This document shows positions 25,744 to 37,163 of a stretch of 64,000 nt of DNA, piece by piece (position 1 is the first letter of the stretch; every line of letters begins with the position of its first letter). A program made the position numbers and the translations under genes. Under the pieces are notes generated by a model. The model had not been told where the DNA came from. It saw nothing but the letters and a program-made list of their open reading frames with translations, and made no database searches. The DNA comes from Bradysia coprophila (Eukaryota; Arthropoda; Insecta; Diptera; Sciaridae): contig NW_023503927.1 in NCBI RefSeq assembly GCF_014529535.1, positions 186,001 through 250,000 on the forward strand, read 5' to 3'.

Positions 25744-26698
25744 CACGGTGTGCCTGAACCAAATTTAAACAAAAATGTTTGCACCTCTGATTTTTCTTCG
25801 TATTTCTATTTTTTGGGTCATAACAAACAACTTTTGTTCGAGGGGTAGGTTGGCGCAGCGGGCGCTTTTCGAAAAAATTGCGAAAACGTCATCTGAAGTC
25901 CATTATTTGGCCGTTTCCAGCACTTTTAATAACTGTTGTGGGCTAAATGACTTATTTTATAAATTTTGGTAAGTCATCTGATCATTGAAAGTGATCAAGA
26001 ATACTGTCTAATAGTTATAAGAACTTAACGTGCCACTAAATGCGACAATTATGATGGGATTCTTCGATATATGTGAGCAGCGCTCCAAAATTTCGGAGTA
26101 GCCATACGTAACAGCATTGTAGGACCAATCAGAGTTCAATATGACTACAGTTTCCTAATGTTAGTATCTTTTCGATGTCTTCGAGACCACCAAAGCCGAC
26201 ACTTTCGTAACGAAAAATATAAAATTTAAATAGATAATCGCTTTTATATACCTCGACTCGAAGACATCGAAAAGATACTAACATTAGGAAACTGTAGTCA
26301 TATTGAACTCTGATTGGTCCTACAATGCTGTTACGTATGGCTACTCCGAAATTTTGGAGCGCTGCTCACATATATCGAAGAATCCCATCATAATTGTCGC
26401 ATTTAGTGGCACGTTAAGTTCTTATAACTATTAGACAGTATTCTTGATCACTTTCAATGATCAGATGACTTACCAAAATTTATAAAATAAGTCATTTAGC
26501 CCACAACAGTTATTAAAAGTGCTGGAAACGGCCAAATAATGGACTTCAGATGACGTTTTCGCAATTTTTTCGAAAAGCGCCCGCTGCGCCAACCTACCCC
26601 TCGAACAAAAGTTGTTTGTTATGACCCAAAAAATAGAAATACGAAGAAAAATCAGAGGTGCAAACATTTTTGTTTAAATTTGGTTCAGGCACACCGTG
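25744..26698. mobile_element. 955-bp palindromic element, apparently identical arms
   Basis: Both ends read CACGGTGTGCCTGAACC inward, and a 4-bp direct repeat AGGG flanks them (25740-25743 and 26699-26702). The arms are about 450 bp each and I found no mismatch between them by eye. The spacer, near 26210-26255, is about 50 bp. It is inserted inside a copy of the AGCCCCGTACGAAGTAC repeat. The identical 65-codon frames on the two strands are arm sequence, not genes. Confidence 0.8.
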
Positions 26699-27540
26699 AG
26701 GGGCTTATAGGATTACGATGCCGTGTGTAATTGATGGAATTCGAAGCAGACGGTAAGGGCAAAGTGTTTGCCTATGTTCATAGATGAATAATCCGCAATA
26801 AAAATTTTGTCCGTCTGTCCGTCTGTCACGTCAATATCTTGAGTAAATCAAATCCGATTTCAAATTTTTTTTTTCCTGAAAGATAGTCAAAATAGTGAGG
26901 CTAAGTTCGAAGATGGGCGATTTTGGGTCGACCCCTCCCGAGCTGGACCCCATAAGTGATTTAACGTTTTCCGAAGATATCTCTGGCCAGGCTAGACTTG
27001 TAAGTGATACGTCAAATTTACAATACCGATCGACGAAAAAAAAGTTTATGGAAATTGGATGACCGACTCGTGAGACCCCTTGGTGTGAACTAGGTACAGG
27101 GCGGCAAGCCGTTTTTGAACGGATTTACATAGATTTTGCATTATTAGATAGGTATTGACCGAACCAATCCGGGAAAGTTTATGAAATTCGGTTTACCAGA
27201 GCGTGAGCTAGGTCTCTTGGAGTGAGCTTATATGTGGCTACTCGGCCGTACAGTGAAGGTGGTGGTTTTTTTGTTAATATCTCGAGTAAAATTTGACCGA
27301 ATTTCATGATTTTTTGTTTGTTTGAAAGGTACAAAGGAATGTAAAGCAGCTGTACTATTCCATCTCCTAACAAAGTGGCCGTCGTCCGCCATTTTGGATT
27401 TTTGTAAAAACAATATAAATCGATGAAAATGATAATTACAAAGTCACTGATCAGTGGGAAGTGTAGTTTGTGTTACATTTGAAAGGAACGTCGTACGGGG
27501 CTTCGTAATTGCGCTATGCGCAATTTTTTAGACGTACACA
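26699..27540. repeat. Interior of an AGCCCCGTACGAAGTAC-family element
   Basis: From GGGGCTTATAGGATTACGAT onward it matches the family at 29.9 and 62.7 kb in order: CCGCAATAAAA, GTCCGTCTGTCC, a Gly/Asp-coding-like stretch near 26920 and CAATACCGATCGAC. It is more diverged than those copies. Its left end at 25721 is cut off by the inserted palindrome. Confidence 0.6.
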
Positions 27541-27715
27541 TTTCATAAGAATTTTACTTTACCGACGTTTACGGCCGCAGTAGGCTTACGGTAAGAGTAG
27601 GGCGACGGACGAACTAGGGTCACGTGCGCAATGGATGTACGGGTTTGTACGGGGCTCAGTCGCAGCAAACCTCCAACTGTTCTGACGGCTCGTTTGTTAT
27701 GAAATGTCAGGTTTT
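27541..27715. repeat. Terminal fragment of the AGCCCCGTACG family
   Basis: It has TACGGGGCTCAGTCGCAGCA followed by CTGTTCTGACGGCTCGTTTG, which is the outer end seen at 28.53 and 31.65 kb. Confidence 0.5.
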
Positions 27716-28526
27716 CCCGAACGATTAGCGTGCGGGAAATAATTGATTTCTTTACGATTTATCGTGTGAGAACGGTTTTGAATGAATTTTTTCATGACTA
27801 TATGAATATGATTGAACAAATTTAATATGGTGAATGTGAAATTTGAATTTTTAGAAGTGAATTGATGTGTTTTGTCTATTTTAGTTATCGTGTGCACAAA
27901 ACGTCGTTCGCACCTCGACAGGAAATGGATTTTTTCAGTACATGTCCTACAACGACGACGTACAAGTCCGACTGCGATCAATGTCGTATGAACGTATTTT
28001 AGGATTTGCAAGGGGTTTTATCGCACTAGTGCAATAAAGGACACGTGTTACTGAAGTCACACTAAAATTATCTTCGGTACAATTATGAAAATTTACGAAT
28101 TATCACATTTTTGTTTTATGTGGGATCTGATATTACTAGTCCCACAGATTCTGATAGCTAATATAACAGCTATCTGTCTAGAATACAATTTTTAAATTTT
28201 TTCCCAGTCAATATTTGTGTCTTACATGTATGACAGTTTAGTGGGATAAAAACAAAAAAACCATTCAATATCAAGACTGTCAAATTTGTGGATCTAGAAA
28301 TTATGTAGAATCTGTTGAAAACGAAAATGTGATAATTCGTTAATTTTGTTAAGTGTATTGATTCGATTTTCTTCATTGCGTAAAATGTTGTATGCAACAC
28401 GAAATCGTATGCTGGTATATTATCGCACACGACGTCTTGCCAACCTCGGTTTCGCCTTGGATTGTCAATCTGCTAGCATACGATTCGTGTTACATAAATA
28501 ACTATTAGTTATTTAGTTTCGATTAA
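27716..28526. other. Spacer between repeat elements
   Basis: Minus frames at 28011-27697 and 28430-28170 are open for about 90-100 codons but have no recognisable motif. Confidence 0.3.
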
Positions 28527-28789
28527 ACAAGGCATCAGAACAGTCGGAGCGTTTGCTGCGACTTAGCCCCGTACGACCCGTAATCCTATTTCGTCCGTAA
28601 CCATAATACGTCCGTAGCCGTAATACGCCCGGAACCCTAATACGTCTACAACCCTCTAATGCGTCTGTTACCAAAATGCAAGTCAAGTCGGGCATGATCA
28701 AATTTACTGAAAGCGTTCATTTTTAAAATTGCGCATAGCGCAATTACGAAAGCCCGTACGAAGTACCTCTCAAATAAAACCAACAATTT

Positions 28790-29640
28790 ACGACATTATT
28801 TTAGAAACCCAACTTTCCATTGGGTATTCAATTACCTCTCAAATAAAACAAAAATTAGCAAAATCGGATGATATTTACTCGATTTATGTGCAAAAACCAC
28901 TTAGGGCCGAGTAGCGGCCTTAGTCCAAGGGCCCAAATTTAAAACTTTTTTTGCCACCATTCTATTCGGCATTCAATTATCTCTCAAATGAAACAAAAAC
29001 TAGCAAAATCGGATGAGATTTACTCGATTTGTGTGCAAAAAACACTTAGGGCCGAGTAGCGGCCTTAGTCCAAGGGACCAAATTTGACACTTTTTTCGCC
29101 ACGTTCTTTTCGGTATTGAATTACCTCTCAAATAAAACAAAAATTAGCAAAATCGGATGATATTCACTCGATTTATGTGCAAAAAACACTTAGGGCCGAG
29201 TAGCGGCCTTAGTCCAAGGGCCCAAATTTAAAACTTTTTTTGCCACCATTCTATTCGGCATTCAATTATCTCTCAAATGAAACAAAAACTAGCAAAATCG
29301 GATGAGATTTACTCGATTTATGTGCAATAAACACTTAGGGCCGAGTAGCGGCCTTAGTCCAAGGGCCCAAATTTAAAACTTTTTTTGCCACCATTCTATT
29401 CGGCATTCAATTATCTCTCAAATGAAACAAAAACTAGCAAAATCGGATGAGATTTACTCGATTTATGTGCAATAAACACTTAGGGCCGAGTAGCGGCCTT
29501 AGTCCAAGGGCCCAAATTTAAAACTTTTTTTGCCACCATTCTATTCGGCATTCAATTATCTCTCAAATGAAACAAAAGCTAGCAAAATCGGATGAGATTT
29601 ACTCGATTTATGTGCAAAAAACACTTAGGGCCGAGTAACG
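28790..29640. repeat. 145-bp tandem array, left arm (6 anchors)
   Basis: The word TAGGGCCGAGTA recurs at 28902, 29047, 29191, 29336, 29481 and 29626, a period of 144-145 bp. Confidence 0.85.
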
Positions 29641-29941
29641 ACTTTTGTGCCCTCCCAACGAGCCCGCGTTGCATCTTACTCAAAAACAATGTTCAACAAC
29701 TTTGTTCTACTCGTCAATACCTTTCATTTGATATATCACAAGCAGCTATTGCGTGCGTATTTCGGTAGATATCGTCGAAAGACTAAAAAACACCTATAGG
29801 GCTCTAGCTCTGGAAGGGCCGACCCGAACATGCCCATTTTCGAACTTGACCTTTCTTTTGTCGATACCAATCGGGGAAAAAAAGAATTTTGAAAAAAGGT
29901 TGTGATTTACTCAAGCTAGAGGGGTCACGGACAGACGGACA

Positions 29942-31775
29942 TTTTTAGCCCCGTACGAAGTACTGGGGGCTTATAAGATTAATATGCCGTTTGTAACACG
30001 TCGAATTGGAAGCAGACAGTAAGGGCAAAGCTTTTGGTTATGTTCATAGATGACGAATCCGCAATAAAAAAAATGTCCGTCCGTCCGTCCGTCCGTGACC
30101 CCTCTAGCTTGAGCAAATCACAACCTTTTTTCAAAATTCTTTTTTTCCCCGATTGGTATCGACAAAAGTAAGGTCAAGTTCGAAAATGGGCATGGTAGGG
30201 TCGGCCCTTCCAGAGCTAGGGCCCTATAGGTGTTTTTCAGTCTTTCGACGATATCTACCGAAATACGCACGTAATAGCTGCTTGTGATATATCAAATGAA
30301 AGGTATTGACGAGTAGAACAAAGTTGCTGAACATTGTTTTTGTGTAGGATGCAACGCGAGCTTGTTGGGAGGGCTCAAAGGTCGTTACTCGGCCCTAAGT
30401 GTTTTTTCCACATAAATCGAGTAAATCTCATCCGATTTTGCCAGATTTAGTTTTTTATGGAAGGTAATTGAATACCGAAAAGAACGTGGCGAAAAAAGTT
30501 TCAAATTTGGGCCCTTGGACTAAGGCCGCTACTCGGCCCTAAGTGTTTTTTGCACATAAATCGAGTAAATCTCATCCGATTTTGCTAGATTTTGTTTTAT
30601 TTGAGAGATAATTGAATACCGAATAGAATGATGGCAAAAAATGTTTCAAATTTGGGCCCTTGGACTAAGGCCGCTACTCGGCCCTAAGTGTTTTTTGTAC
30701 ATAAATCGAGTAAATCTCATCCGATTTTGCTAGATTTTGTTTCATTTGAGAGATAGTTGAATGCCGAATAGAATGATGGCAAAAAAAGTTTCAAGTTTGG
30801 GCCCTTGGACTAAGGCCGCTACTCGGCCCTAAGTGTTTTTTGCACATAAATCGAGTAAATCTCATCCGATTTTGCTAGATTTAGTTTTTTATGGAAGGTA
30901 ATTGAATACCGAAAAGAACGTGGCGAAAAAAGTTTAAAATTTGGGCCCTTGGACTAAGGCCGCTACTCGGCCCTAAGTGTTTTTTGCACATAAATCGAGT
31001 AAATCTCATCCGATTTTGCTAGATTTAGTTTTTTATGGAAGGTAATTGAATACCGAAAAGAACGTGGCGAAAAAAGTTTTTAATTTGGGCCCTTGGACTA
31101 AGGCCGCTACTCGGCCCTAAGTGTTTTTTGCACATAAATCGAGTAAATCTCATCCGATTTTGCTAGTTTTTGTTTCATTTGAGAGATAATTGAATGCCGA
31201 ATAGAATGACGGCAAAAAAAGTTTCAAATTTGCGCCCTTGGACTAAGGCCGCTACTCGGCCCTAAGTGCTTTTTGCACATAAATCGAGTAAATCTCAACC
31301 GATTTTGCTAGTTTTTGTTTTATTTGAGAGGTAATTGAATACCCAATGGAAAGTTGGCAAAACATTTTGGGTTTCTAAAATAATGTCGTAAATTGTTGGT
31401 TTTATTTGAGAGGTACTTCGTACGGGCTTTCGTAATTGCGCTGTGCGCAATTTTAAAAATGAACACTTTCAGTAAATTTGACCATGCCCAACTTGACTTG
31501 CATTTTGGTAACAGACGCATTAGAGGGTTGTAGACGTATTAGGGTTCCGGGCGTATTACGGCTACGGTCGTATTATGGTTACGGACGAAATAGGATTACG
31601 GATCGTACGGGGCTAAGTCGCAGCAAACGCTCCGACTGTTCTGATGCCTTGTTTTTATTGCGGATTCGTTATCTATGAACATAGACAAACGCTTTGCCCT
31701 TACCGTCTGCTTCCAATTCAACATGTTACAAACGGCATATTAATCTTATAAGCCCCCAGTACTTCGTACGGGGCT
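29942..31775. mobile_element. 1.83-kb element with 125-bp terminal inverted repeats
   Basis: Both ends begin TTTTTAGCCCCGTACGAAGT and continue with GGGGGCTTATAAGATTAATA, GGAAGCAGAC and CCGCAATAAAAA. The first end leads into GTCC repeats. It forms the right part of the compound inverted repeat starting at 28.53 kb. No protein frame of transposase length is present. Confidence 0.65.
30390..31335. repeat. 145-bp tandem array, right arm (7 anchors)
   Basis: GGCCCTAAGTG recurs at 30391, 30535, 30680, 30825, 30969, 31113 and 31258. It is the same unit as the left array in inverse orientation. Confidence 0.85.
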
Positions 31776-32191
31776 AAAAACACGATTTGTGTGATTTCCA
31801 AGAAAAATTTACTTTTTATACTCAACTTTTATGTTGGTTAACTTTGCTTCCCTCTGTACGATTAAATACATATCCTACTCATAAGAATATGCTGTATGTT
31901 ATATCATTGGAAAGGTAAAGCCTCAGGCTAACGTATACTATCAATATTCCAATATTCTGCCCAAACTCACCGAAAAATCTATATTTTGCTGGTGATACTA
32001 TTTCACGGGGGTCCCAAATTGTATGAAAAAATGATTTATCTCAAAAAAACCCCGTACAAGCGATTTTACTTTTATGGGAAAATCATCAGGGCCTCGTCCT
32101 TTACCATAAACAGCAATAACATTTTGGGTACAACCACTTTCAACTAAAATTTGTTTTAAGCTCACCATCGCGTGTGCAAATTATGTTTTTA

Positions 32192-32290
32192 GGTCTTTTT
32201 TCCATAGGAAAAAAGACCTATTGTGGGCACTTCATCTGTCCGTCCGTCCGTCCGTCCGTCCGTCCGTCCGTCCGTCCGTCTGTGTCACAA
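32192..32290. repeat. GGTCTTTTTTCC palindrome and (GTCC)n tract
   Basis: TTTTCCATAGGAAAA-centred palindrome followed by about ten GTCC units at 32237-32280. It resembles the start of the GTCC-bearing elements but with a different terminus. Confidence 0.6.
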
Positions 32291-32309
32291 ATAAAATGTG
32301 ATTGATAAA

Positions 32310-32772
32310 AGTTAAAATTGCAATGCTACTATGAACAAACCAACACCAGGCAAATCAATTATTATTTGTTATCTGGTAACCAATCGCTCATAGCAGACAT
32401 TGCAATTTGAAAGTTTGGTAGTTGTTGGTAGTTGGACCCCCAAAATATTTAGCAGCAAAGATGTTTCTTACTCGAGAGACGCACACCGACTGACGAAATT
32501 ATTCGGCCTGCTTGCCTTTTTATAACTCAAATATTTGGTAGTTGACTACCTCGGTGGTAAATTGCAATGCTACTATGAGCAAACCAACACCAGGCAAATC
32601 AATTATTATTTGTTATCTGGTAACCAATCGCTCATAGCAGACATTGCAATTTGGTAGTTGTTGGTAGTTAGACCCCCAAACTATATAGCAGCAAAGATGT
32701 TTCTTACTCGAGAGACGCACACCGACTGACGAAATTATTCGGCCTGCTGGTCTATTTATAAATCGAGTATTT
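32310..32772. repeat. Direct duplication of about 245 bp
   Basis: A block with TTGCAATGCTACTATGA, CACCAGGCAAATCAATTATT, AATCGCTCATAGCAGACATT and GAGACGCACACCGACTGACG occurs twice (about 32317-32545 and 32560-32772) with few differences. It precedes the GGTAGT minisatellite, and a third, diverged tail lies at 33440-33500. Confidence 0.8.
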
Positions 32773-33420
32773 GGTAGTTGACTACCAAAGTGGTAGTTGA
32801 CTGACTACCAAAGTGGTAGTTGACTGACTACCAAAGTGGTAGTTGACTGACTACCAAAGTGGTAGTTGACTGACTACCAAATTGGTAGTTGACTGACTAC
32901 CAAAGTGGTAGTTGACTGACTACCAAAGTGGTAGTTGACTGACTATCAAAGTGGTAGTTGACTGACTACCAAAGTGGTAGTTGACTGACTACCAAAGTGG
33001 TAGTTGACTGACTACCAAAGCAAAGTGGTAGTTGACTGACTACCAAAGTGGTAGTTGACTGACTACCAAAGTGGTAGTTGACTGACTACCAAAGTGGTAG
33101 TTGACTGACTACCAAAGTGGTAGTTGACTGACTACCAAAGTGGTAGTTGACTGACTACCAAAGTGGTAGTTGACTGACTACCAAAGTGGTAGTTGACTGA
33201 CTACCAAAGTGGTAGTTGACTGACTACCAAAGTGGTAGTTGACTGACTACCAAAGTGGTAGTTGACTGACTACCAAAGTGGTAGTTGACTGACTACCAAA
33301 GTGGTAGTTGACTGACTACCAAAGTGGTAGTTGCCTGACTACCAAAGTGGTAGTTGACTGACTACCAAAGTGGTAGTTGACTACCAAAGTGGTAGTTGAC
33401 TACCAACATGGTAGTTTACT
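32773..33420. repeat. 23-bp hairpin minisatellite (about 27 copies)
   Basis: Each 23-bp unit has arms GGTAGT and ACTACC around TGACTG, so every unit can form a small hairpin, with CAAAGT as spacer. Copies are almost identical. Exceptions are an A-to-T change near 32880, a 5-bp CAAAG insertion near 33018 and one GCCTG variant near 33335. Confidence 0.9.
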
Positions 33421-33614
33421 AATACGGATGTTGTAGATATGTTTACTGTTTGAGAGCTGCACACCGACTGATGAAATTAATCGGCTTGCTTGCCTATTCA
33501 TAATTCCAAAATTTGGTAGTTGAATACCAAAGTGGTACTTGAATGAGTACCAAGCTAGTGGTAAACAGAAATTGAAAAAAAATGAAAAAGACCTCACCAG
33601 GCTTCAGCCGGTCT

Positions 33615-33795
33615 ATTCTTGTTTTCCCGGTATCCGAGTCAAGATTCCACGGATTTTCCGGTATCCAATAATGGAAAAGTGACTTCATGCTACATACATT
33701 TCCCGCTGGTTTGTGCAGCTATAATTCGATTTCCCGGTATCCTAAAAAAAAATTCAGAAATTTTCCGGTATCCTGGATACCACGGATACACACAA
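33615..33795. repeat. Scattered TTCCGGTATCC words
   Basis: TTCCCGGTATCC or TTTCCGGTATCC occurs four times within 170 bp, partly as pairs. Nothing coding is evident. Confidence 0.4.
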
Positions 33796-33799
33796 TTTA

Positions 33800-34830
33800 C
33801 ACACGCGCTCACTATGCATACCAGAGAGAAATACATGAAAAACAAAATTCATATTTTCGTATTTAACTCCATTTTGGACTAAAAGTAGTTCTAGGCCAAG
33901 ACCTTTCGAATGATGTATAATAAGCTTTAGTTCCTTTGGGGGCACTTTTTACACGCTAACCCTGCTAGACCCTTTGTGTTTGCTTTCACAAATCGTACCA
34001 GCCAAGTTATTGATTTCTTTAGTCACGCTAGCTGCTTTTTTGTATTGGTCCTTTTCATCAGGACACCGAATTTGAGTAAATTTTGAATTTCAATTCAATT
34101 TCAATTTTATTATTCAAAGAACAAAAAGGAAATGAATCCTTATACAAATGATACTGAATGACGAACATCAACTTTTTCAACTTTAGATCATGCTGGATGG
34201 GACTCCTCATAATAACCTTTGGTCCATCTTTTGGAACAAAGACTAGGATCAATTCTAGATTTTCAATCTCCAAAAACTTGAAAATGTGTTTGCAAATCAA
34301 ATTCATTGTGGAAATCAAATTGACATTCAACTCGAATACGAACGGCGTGAACAGTTTGTTGTAGCTGCAGAGCAAATATTAGTTTGTATTTTGAGAACCA
34401 AAAAACGATCTTTCCCATTCTCATACCTCTCCAAACTAATGCTCAAAACGTCTTCTCACTACTTTCACTGTCTCTACTTCATGATATCTTTTTCAGACGC
34501 CAAAACTAATACGGATGTCGTTAAGTTATCCACAAATTTTAGCAGCCCTGCATTCATAAATATTTAATCAAATTTTTACTGTCTCATTACATGTTGGTGA
34601 ATTAAATCTGACCTCAATATCTGCTGCCTATCTGCTGTAAAGTTCTGTTTAATCTTTCAGTGCGACTGTTTGTTGCATTTATTTAGTGTGCGTGTGTGTT
34701 CTTTCCATGCGTCGTCCACTGTTTCTTCATATAGTGACAACTTTCGTTATGTTACGACGTCACTTTATGCAACTTCATGGCACACAATTCTTTGTAAAAA
34801 AAATTCATAGGTCCGTTCCAAGTGCAACAA
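33800..34830. other. Spacer, no recognised gene
   Basis: Overlapping frames on both strands at 34058-34567 reflect low stop density, and none has a family motif. Confidence 0.35.
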
Positions 34831-34943
34831 CGAAATGTCAAATTTCATCCACAGAGCCATAACCAAACAAATATTTGAGGACGCCAGCTTTTTTGGACAA
34901 AAACGATAATGTCCAACAATAACAATAATCCCAACAATAATGC

Positions 34944-35381
34944 CCCGTCAAAAATGGCGACCATTGTGAAAGCATACACATGGACAAGTCAATTTTCTAT
35001 TTATTTTTGATTTTGATTCTAAAAGTGCGTCCGGATCTACATTTCATTACTGCAATCCGTAGATCTAATTTGTAGGAAGCTAACGACATTGAGCTGGAAA
35101 AAATTGTTTCACTTTACAACACGCTGTACGACGACAAACATTATATGTTCCGCTTGCAGGTTAAGCACGTGTTTGTTGTGTAGTGGATGATGTTTGTCGT
35201 CGAACAGCGCGTTGAAAGATGAACAGATTTTTTCCAGCTTAATGTCGTTAGCTTCCTACAAATTAGATCTACGGATTGCAGTAATAAAATGTAGATCCGG
35301 ACGCACTTTTCGAATAAAAATCAAAAATAAATACAAAAGTGACTTGTCCATGCATTCACAATGGTCGCCATTTTTGACGGG
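34944..35381. mobile_element. 438-bp fold-back element (CCCGTCAAAAATGG ends)
   Basis: Arms of about 190 bp begin CCCGTCAAAAATGGCGACCA and mirror each other closely around a loop near 35135-35195. An outer, older inverted pair (AAATGTCAAATTTCATCC near 34830 and its partner near 35650) encloses it. Frames seen here are arm sequence, not genes. Confidence 0.7.
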
Positions 35382-35689
35382 AAGCTAAACTACTTTGACT
35401 ATAAAGCTGGAATGCCTCAACCTTCAAAATTTGTTCTTAAAGAGCGCTTTCATTAATCTTTCATTTGTCAAAACCGTAAGCTTAACCATTTTAACTACAA
35501 AGCTGGAATTCCTCAAACTTTAAACTCCTAATTCCAAAGGGTTAATGCAATTCTTATACTAAACGGTCAGATACAGCTGAAATGCCTACGAACTTTCTTG
35601 TCTAAAAAGAAAATGTTCGTAAAATCGTTAAGGTTATGGATGAAATTTGACATTTAAATGCACGAAAATTACTCTGGCACTCGCACTTC

Positions 35690-35958
35690 GAACAGACCTA
35701 TTCAGGCGAACGAAAAACTAGCTTTCGTAAAACAAAAAGAGCCTTGGTTCATTGCTCTGCCGTTATATCTCGTTTTTTTGTCGTCACCTCACGGTTGAAA
35801 ATGGCCATAGGCCATAACGTGGTATAGGCACAAACATTCGGTCGATCAGTAAAATCTTTGTCACCAACAACGATCTTTGTTTGTCTCCAATTGGGGTTAT
35901 GCTTTTGAAAAAAAAAATTAGCATTGGTTCCACTCCTTCTCGATTCTTGTTTCGACAT
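35690..35958 (-). pseudogene. Decayed MULE/ZSWIM-type transposase fragment
   Basis: The frame reads KHNPNWRQTKIVVGDKDFTD, then (with scrambled residues) TTLWPMAIFNREVTTKK and DITAEQ. This is the order N-P-W, V-x-x-DKDF, HTLR-like, REVT and ITAEQ seen in the MULE transposase domain of ZSWIM1/3-like proteins. A TGA then interrupts a continuation that still reads TKALFVLRKLVF, as in the family. The HTLR-like segment is damaged. It is a short dead fragment, not a host gene. Confidence 0.55.
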
Positions 35959-36070
35959 ATGTATATACTTATCAATTCAGATTGCCCGTTCCTGTCTATG
36001 CTAACTTGAGCAAAGAGTACATTTACGTGTCAAAAACCAGCCATTTTTCGTAGCGTTTAAAATATCACTG

Positions 36071-36165
36071 GTTCTGAGAAAACAGGTTAATATACAACCC
36101 TGAGTTGATCAAAATTTGGTGTGACCCGCCCTCGTGGTTGCCTTAACCTGTTCTTTCAGAACTTT
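36071..36165. mobile_element. Short copy of the CAAGGTTCT MITE
   Basis: A near-palindrome of about 95 bp with GTTCTGAGAA...TTCTTTCAGAAC ends and the GTGTGACCCGCCCTCGTG core of the 50.6-kb family. It splits the two MULE/SWIM fragments. Confidence 0.5.
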
Positions 36166-36181
36166 GGGTAACACTGATAGA

Positions 36182-36430
36182 TTAAGGAATTTGTTTATGT
36201 ATTGTCCGTTGACAAGTGGATCGCCACCGGTTTCTGGTTGTTTTTGATTTTTGTTTTTTACACGGTGCGCCTTCCTGCTCACCAATCGCTGCAAAACAGA
36301 TCTCTTTATCCACATTTTCATCAATAACCAAAGAATTGCAAAAGAGCCTCTCATGAAATAAAATCGTTGTCTCTAACATTTCTACAGCAGTAAGTGAAGA
36401 CAAAAGGATGGGTAACATAGAAAAGACCAT
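36182..36430 (-). pseudogene. Possible SWIM zinc-finger fragment
   Basis: An 82-codon frame contains ICFAAIGEQEGAPCKKQ, which resembles the SWIM core C-x-C-x(n)-G-A-P-C-K-H-Q. The second Cys and the His are lost. It lies upstream of the transposase piece, although SWIM normally follows that domain, so the two pieces are rearranged or come from separate insertions. Confidence 0.35.
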
Positions 36431-37163
36431 AAGAAGTATGTTTGAGGTGTCTCAATGCAAGTTGCAACGTCCTGAGGATTTTTATATTTAACAAGGAAAA
36501 TTTAGAAACCTCTCAAGGGGAAAATGGGCTCCAAAACCCAAAAAACGAAAAAAAATCTTGATTTTTCGAAAGTCTACTGTTACTGTAGGGTAATTAGGTA
36601 CATAAAGGGGTCGCAAAGTGACATACTGATGTGAAAAATAGATTTATGATAGTGGAAATAACGATTTTGAACACTGTGGCGGTGCCACCCTTTATAGACA
36701 ATTTCAAGATATTTTAATTGTGAGGTTACGTTGATCGCTCGGTGAAAAAGGACTTATCCTAGCACAAATTAAAGACCTTGAACATATGCTTCACATCGCA
36801 ATGTGGGCAACATAGACAGACTTGATTTGAAAACCAACCAAAACCCCGTGCTTCCATCTACATAAAAGACACATACAGAACGAGCCAATCTTAATCTATT
36901 GAAAGAAAGGTCTGTGTCGAGGAATGCAGCGCTCTTTTTTAAAAATGCCGATGAATCAAATATAGCTCCACCTATGGTGCAATAGTATCAACATTAACAT
37001 GAAACGCACTTCAAATATTTTTACAGTGTCGTTGACAGCATGGAATGACATTTATATCACACTGACGTGCCAAAACCTTTTTTTTGTTGGTTGTGTCAAA
37101 GCTCTGAGTTTTAATCGTTTTGGTCGTTTTAATCATCCTGGAAGACATAAAAATACCTGTACA
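36431..37163. other. Upstream region and 5' UTR of Bud13
   Basis: No clear TATA box or initiator could be fixed. The upstream frame extension from 36999 is not conserved-looking. Confidence 0.4.

Larger units (their letters stand above)
28527..31654. repeat. 3.1-kb compound inverted repeat
   Basis: The outer ends AACAAGGCATCAGAACAGTC and GACTGTTCTGATGCCTTG are inverted, and the arms meet near 29940. Each arm contains, in mirror order, CCGTAATACGTCC-like words, GCGCAATTACGAAAG, a tandem array of 145-bp units, and a block ending CTAGAGGGGTCACGGACAG. Units in the arms are similar but not identical. Confidence 0.75.

Noticed and set aside
25775..26667. Two identical 65-codon frames on opposite strands
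   Set aside because: They are the same palindrome arm read twice; no motif or promoter.
28790..31335. Regularly spaced repeats that could suggest a CRISPR array
   Set aside because: The units are contiguous 145-bp tandem copies in a eukaryotic fold-back element, without repeat/spacer structure or cas genes.
32773..33420. 23-bp repeats as a CRISPR array
   Set aside because: No variable spacers; it is a simple minisatellite.
36999..37163. N-terminal extension of Bud13 to an upstream ATG
   Set aside because: The added 55 residues do not resemble BUD13, and the second ATG gives the conserved N-terminus.
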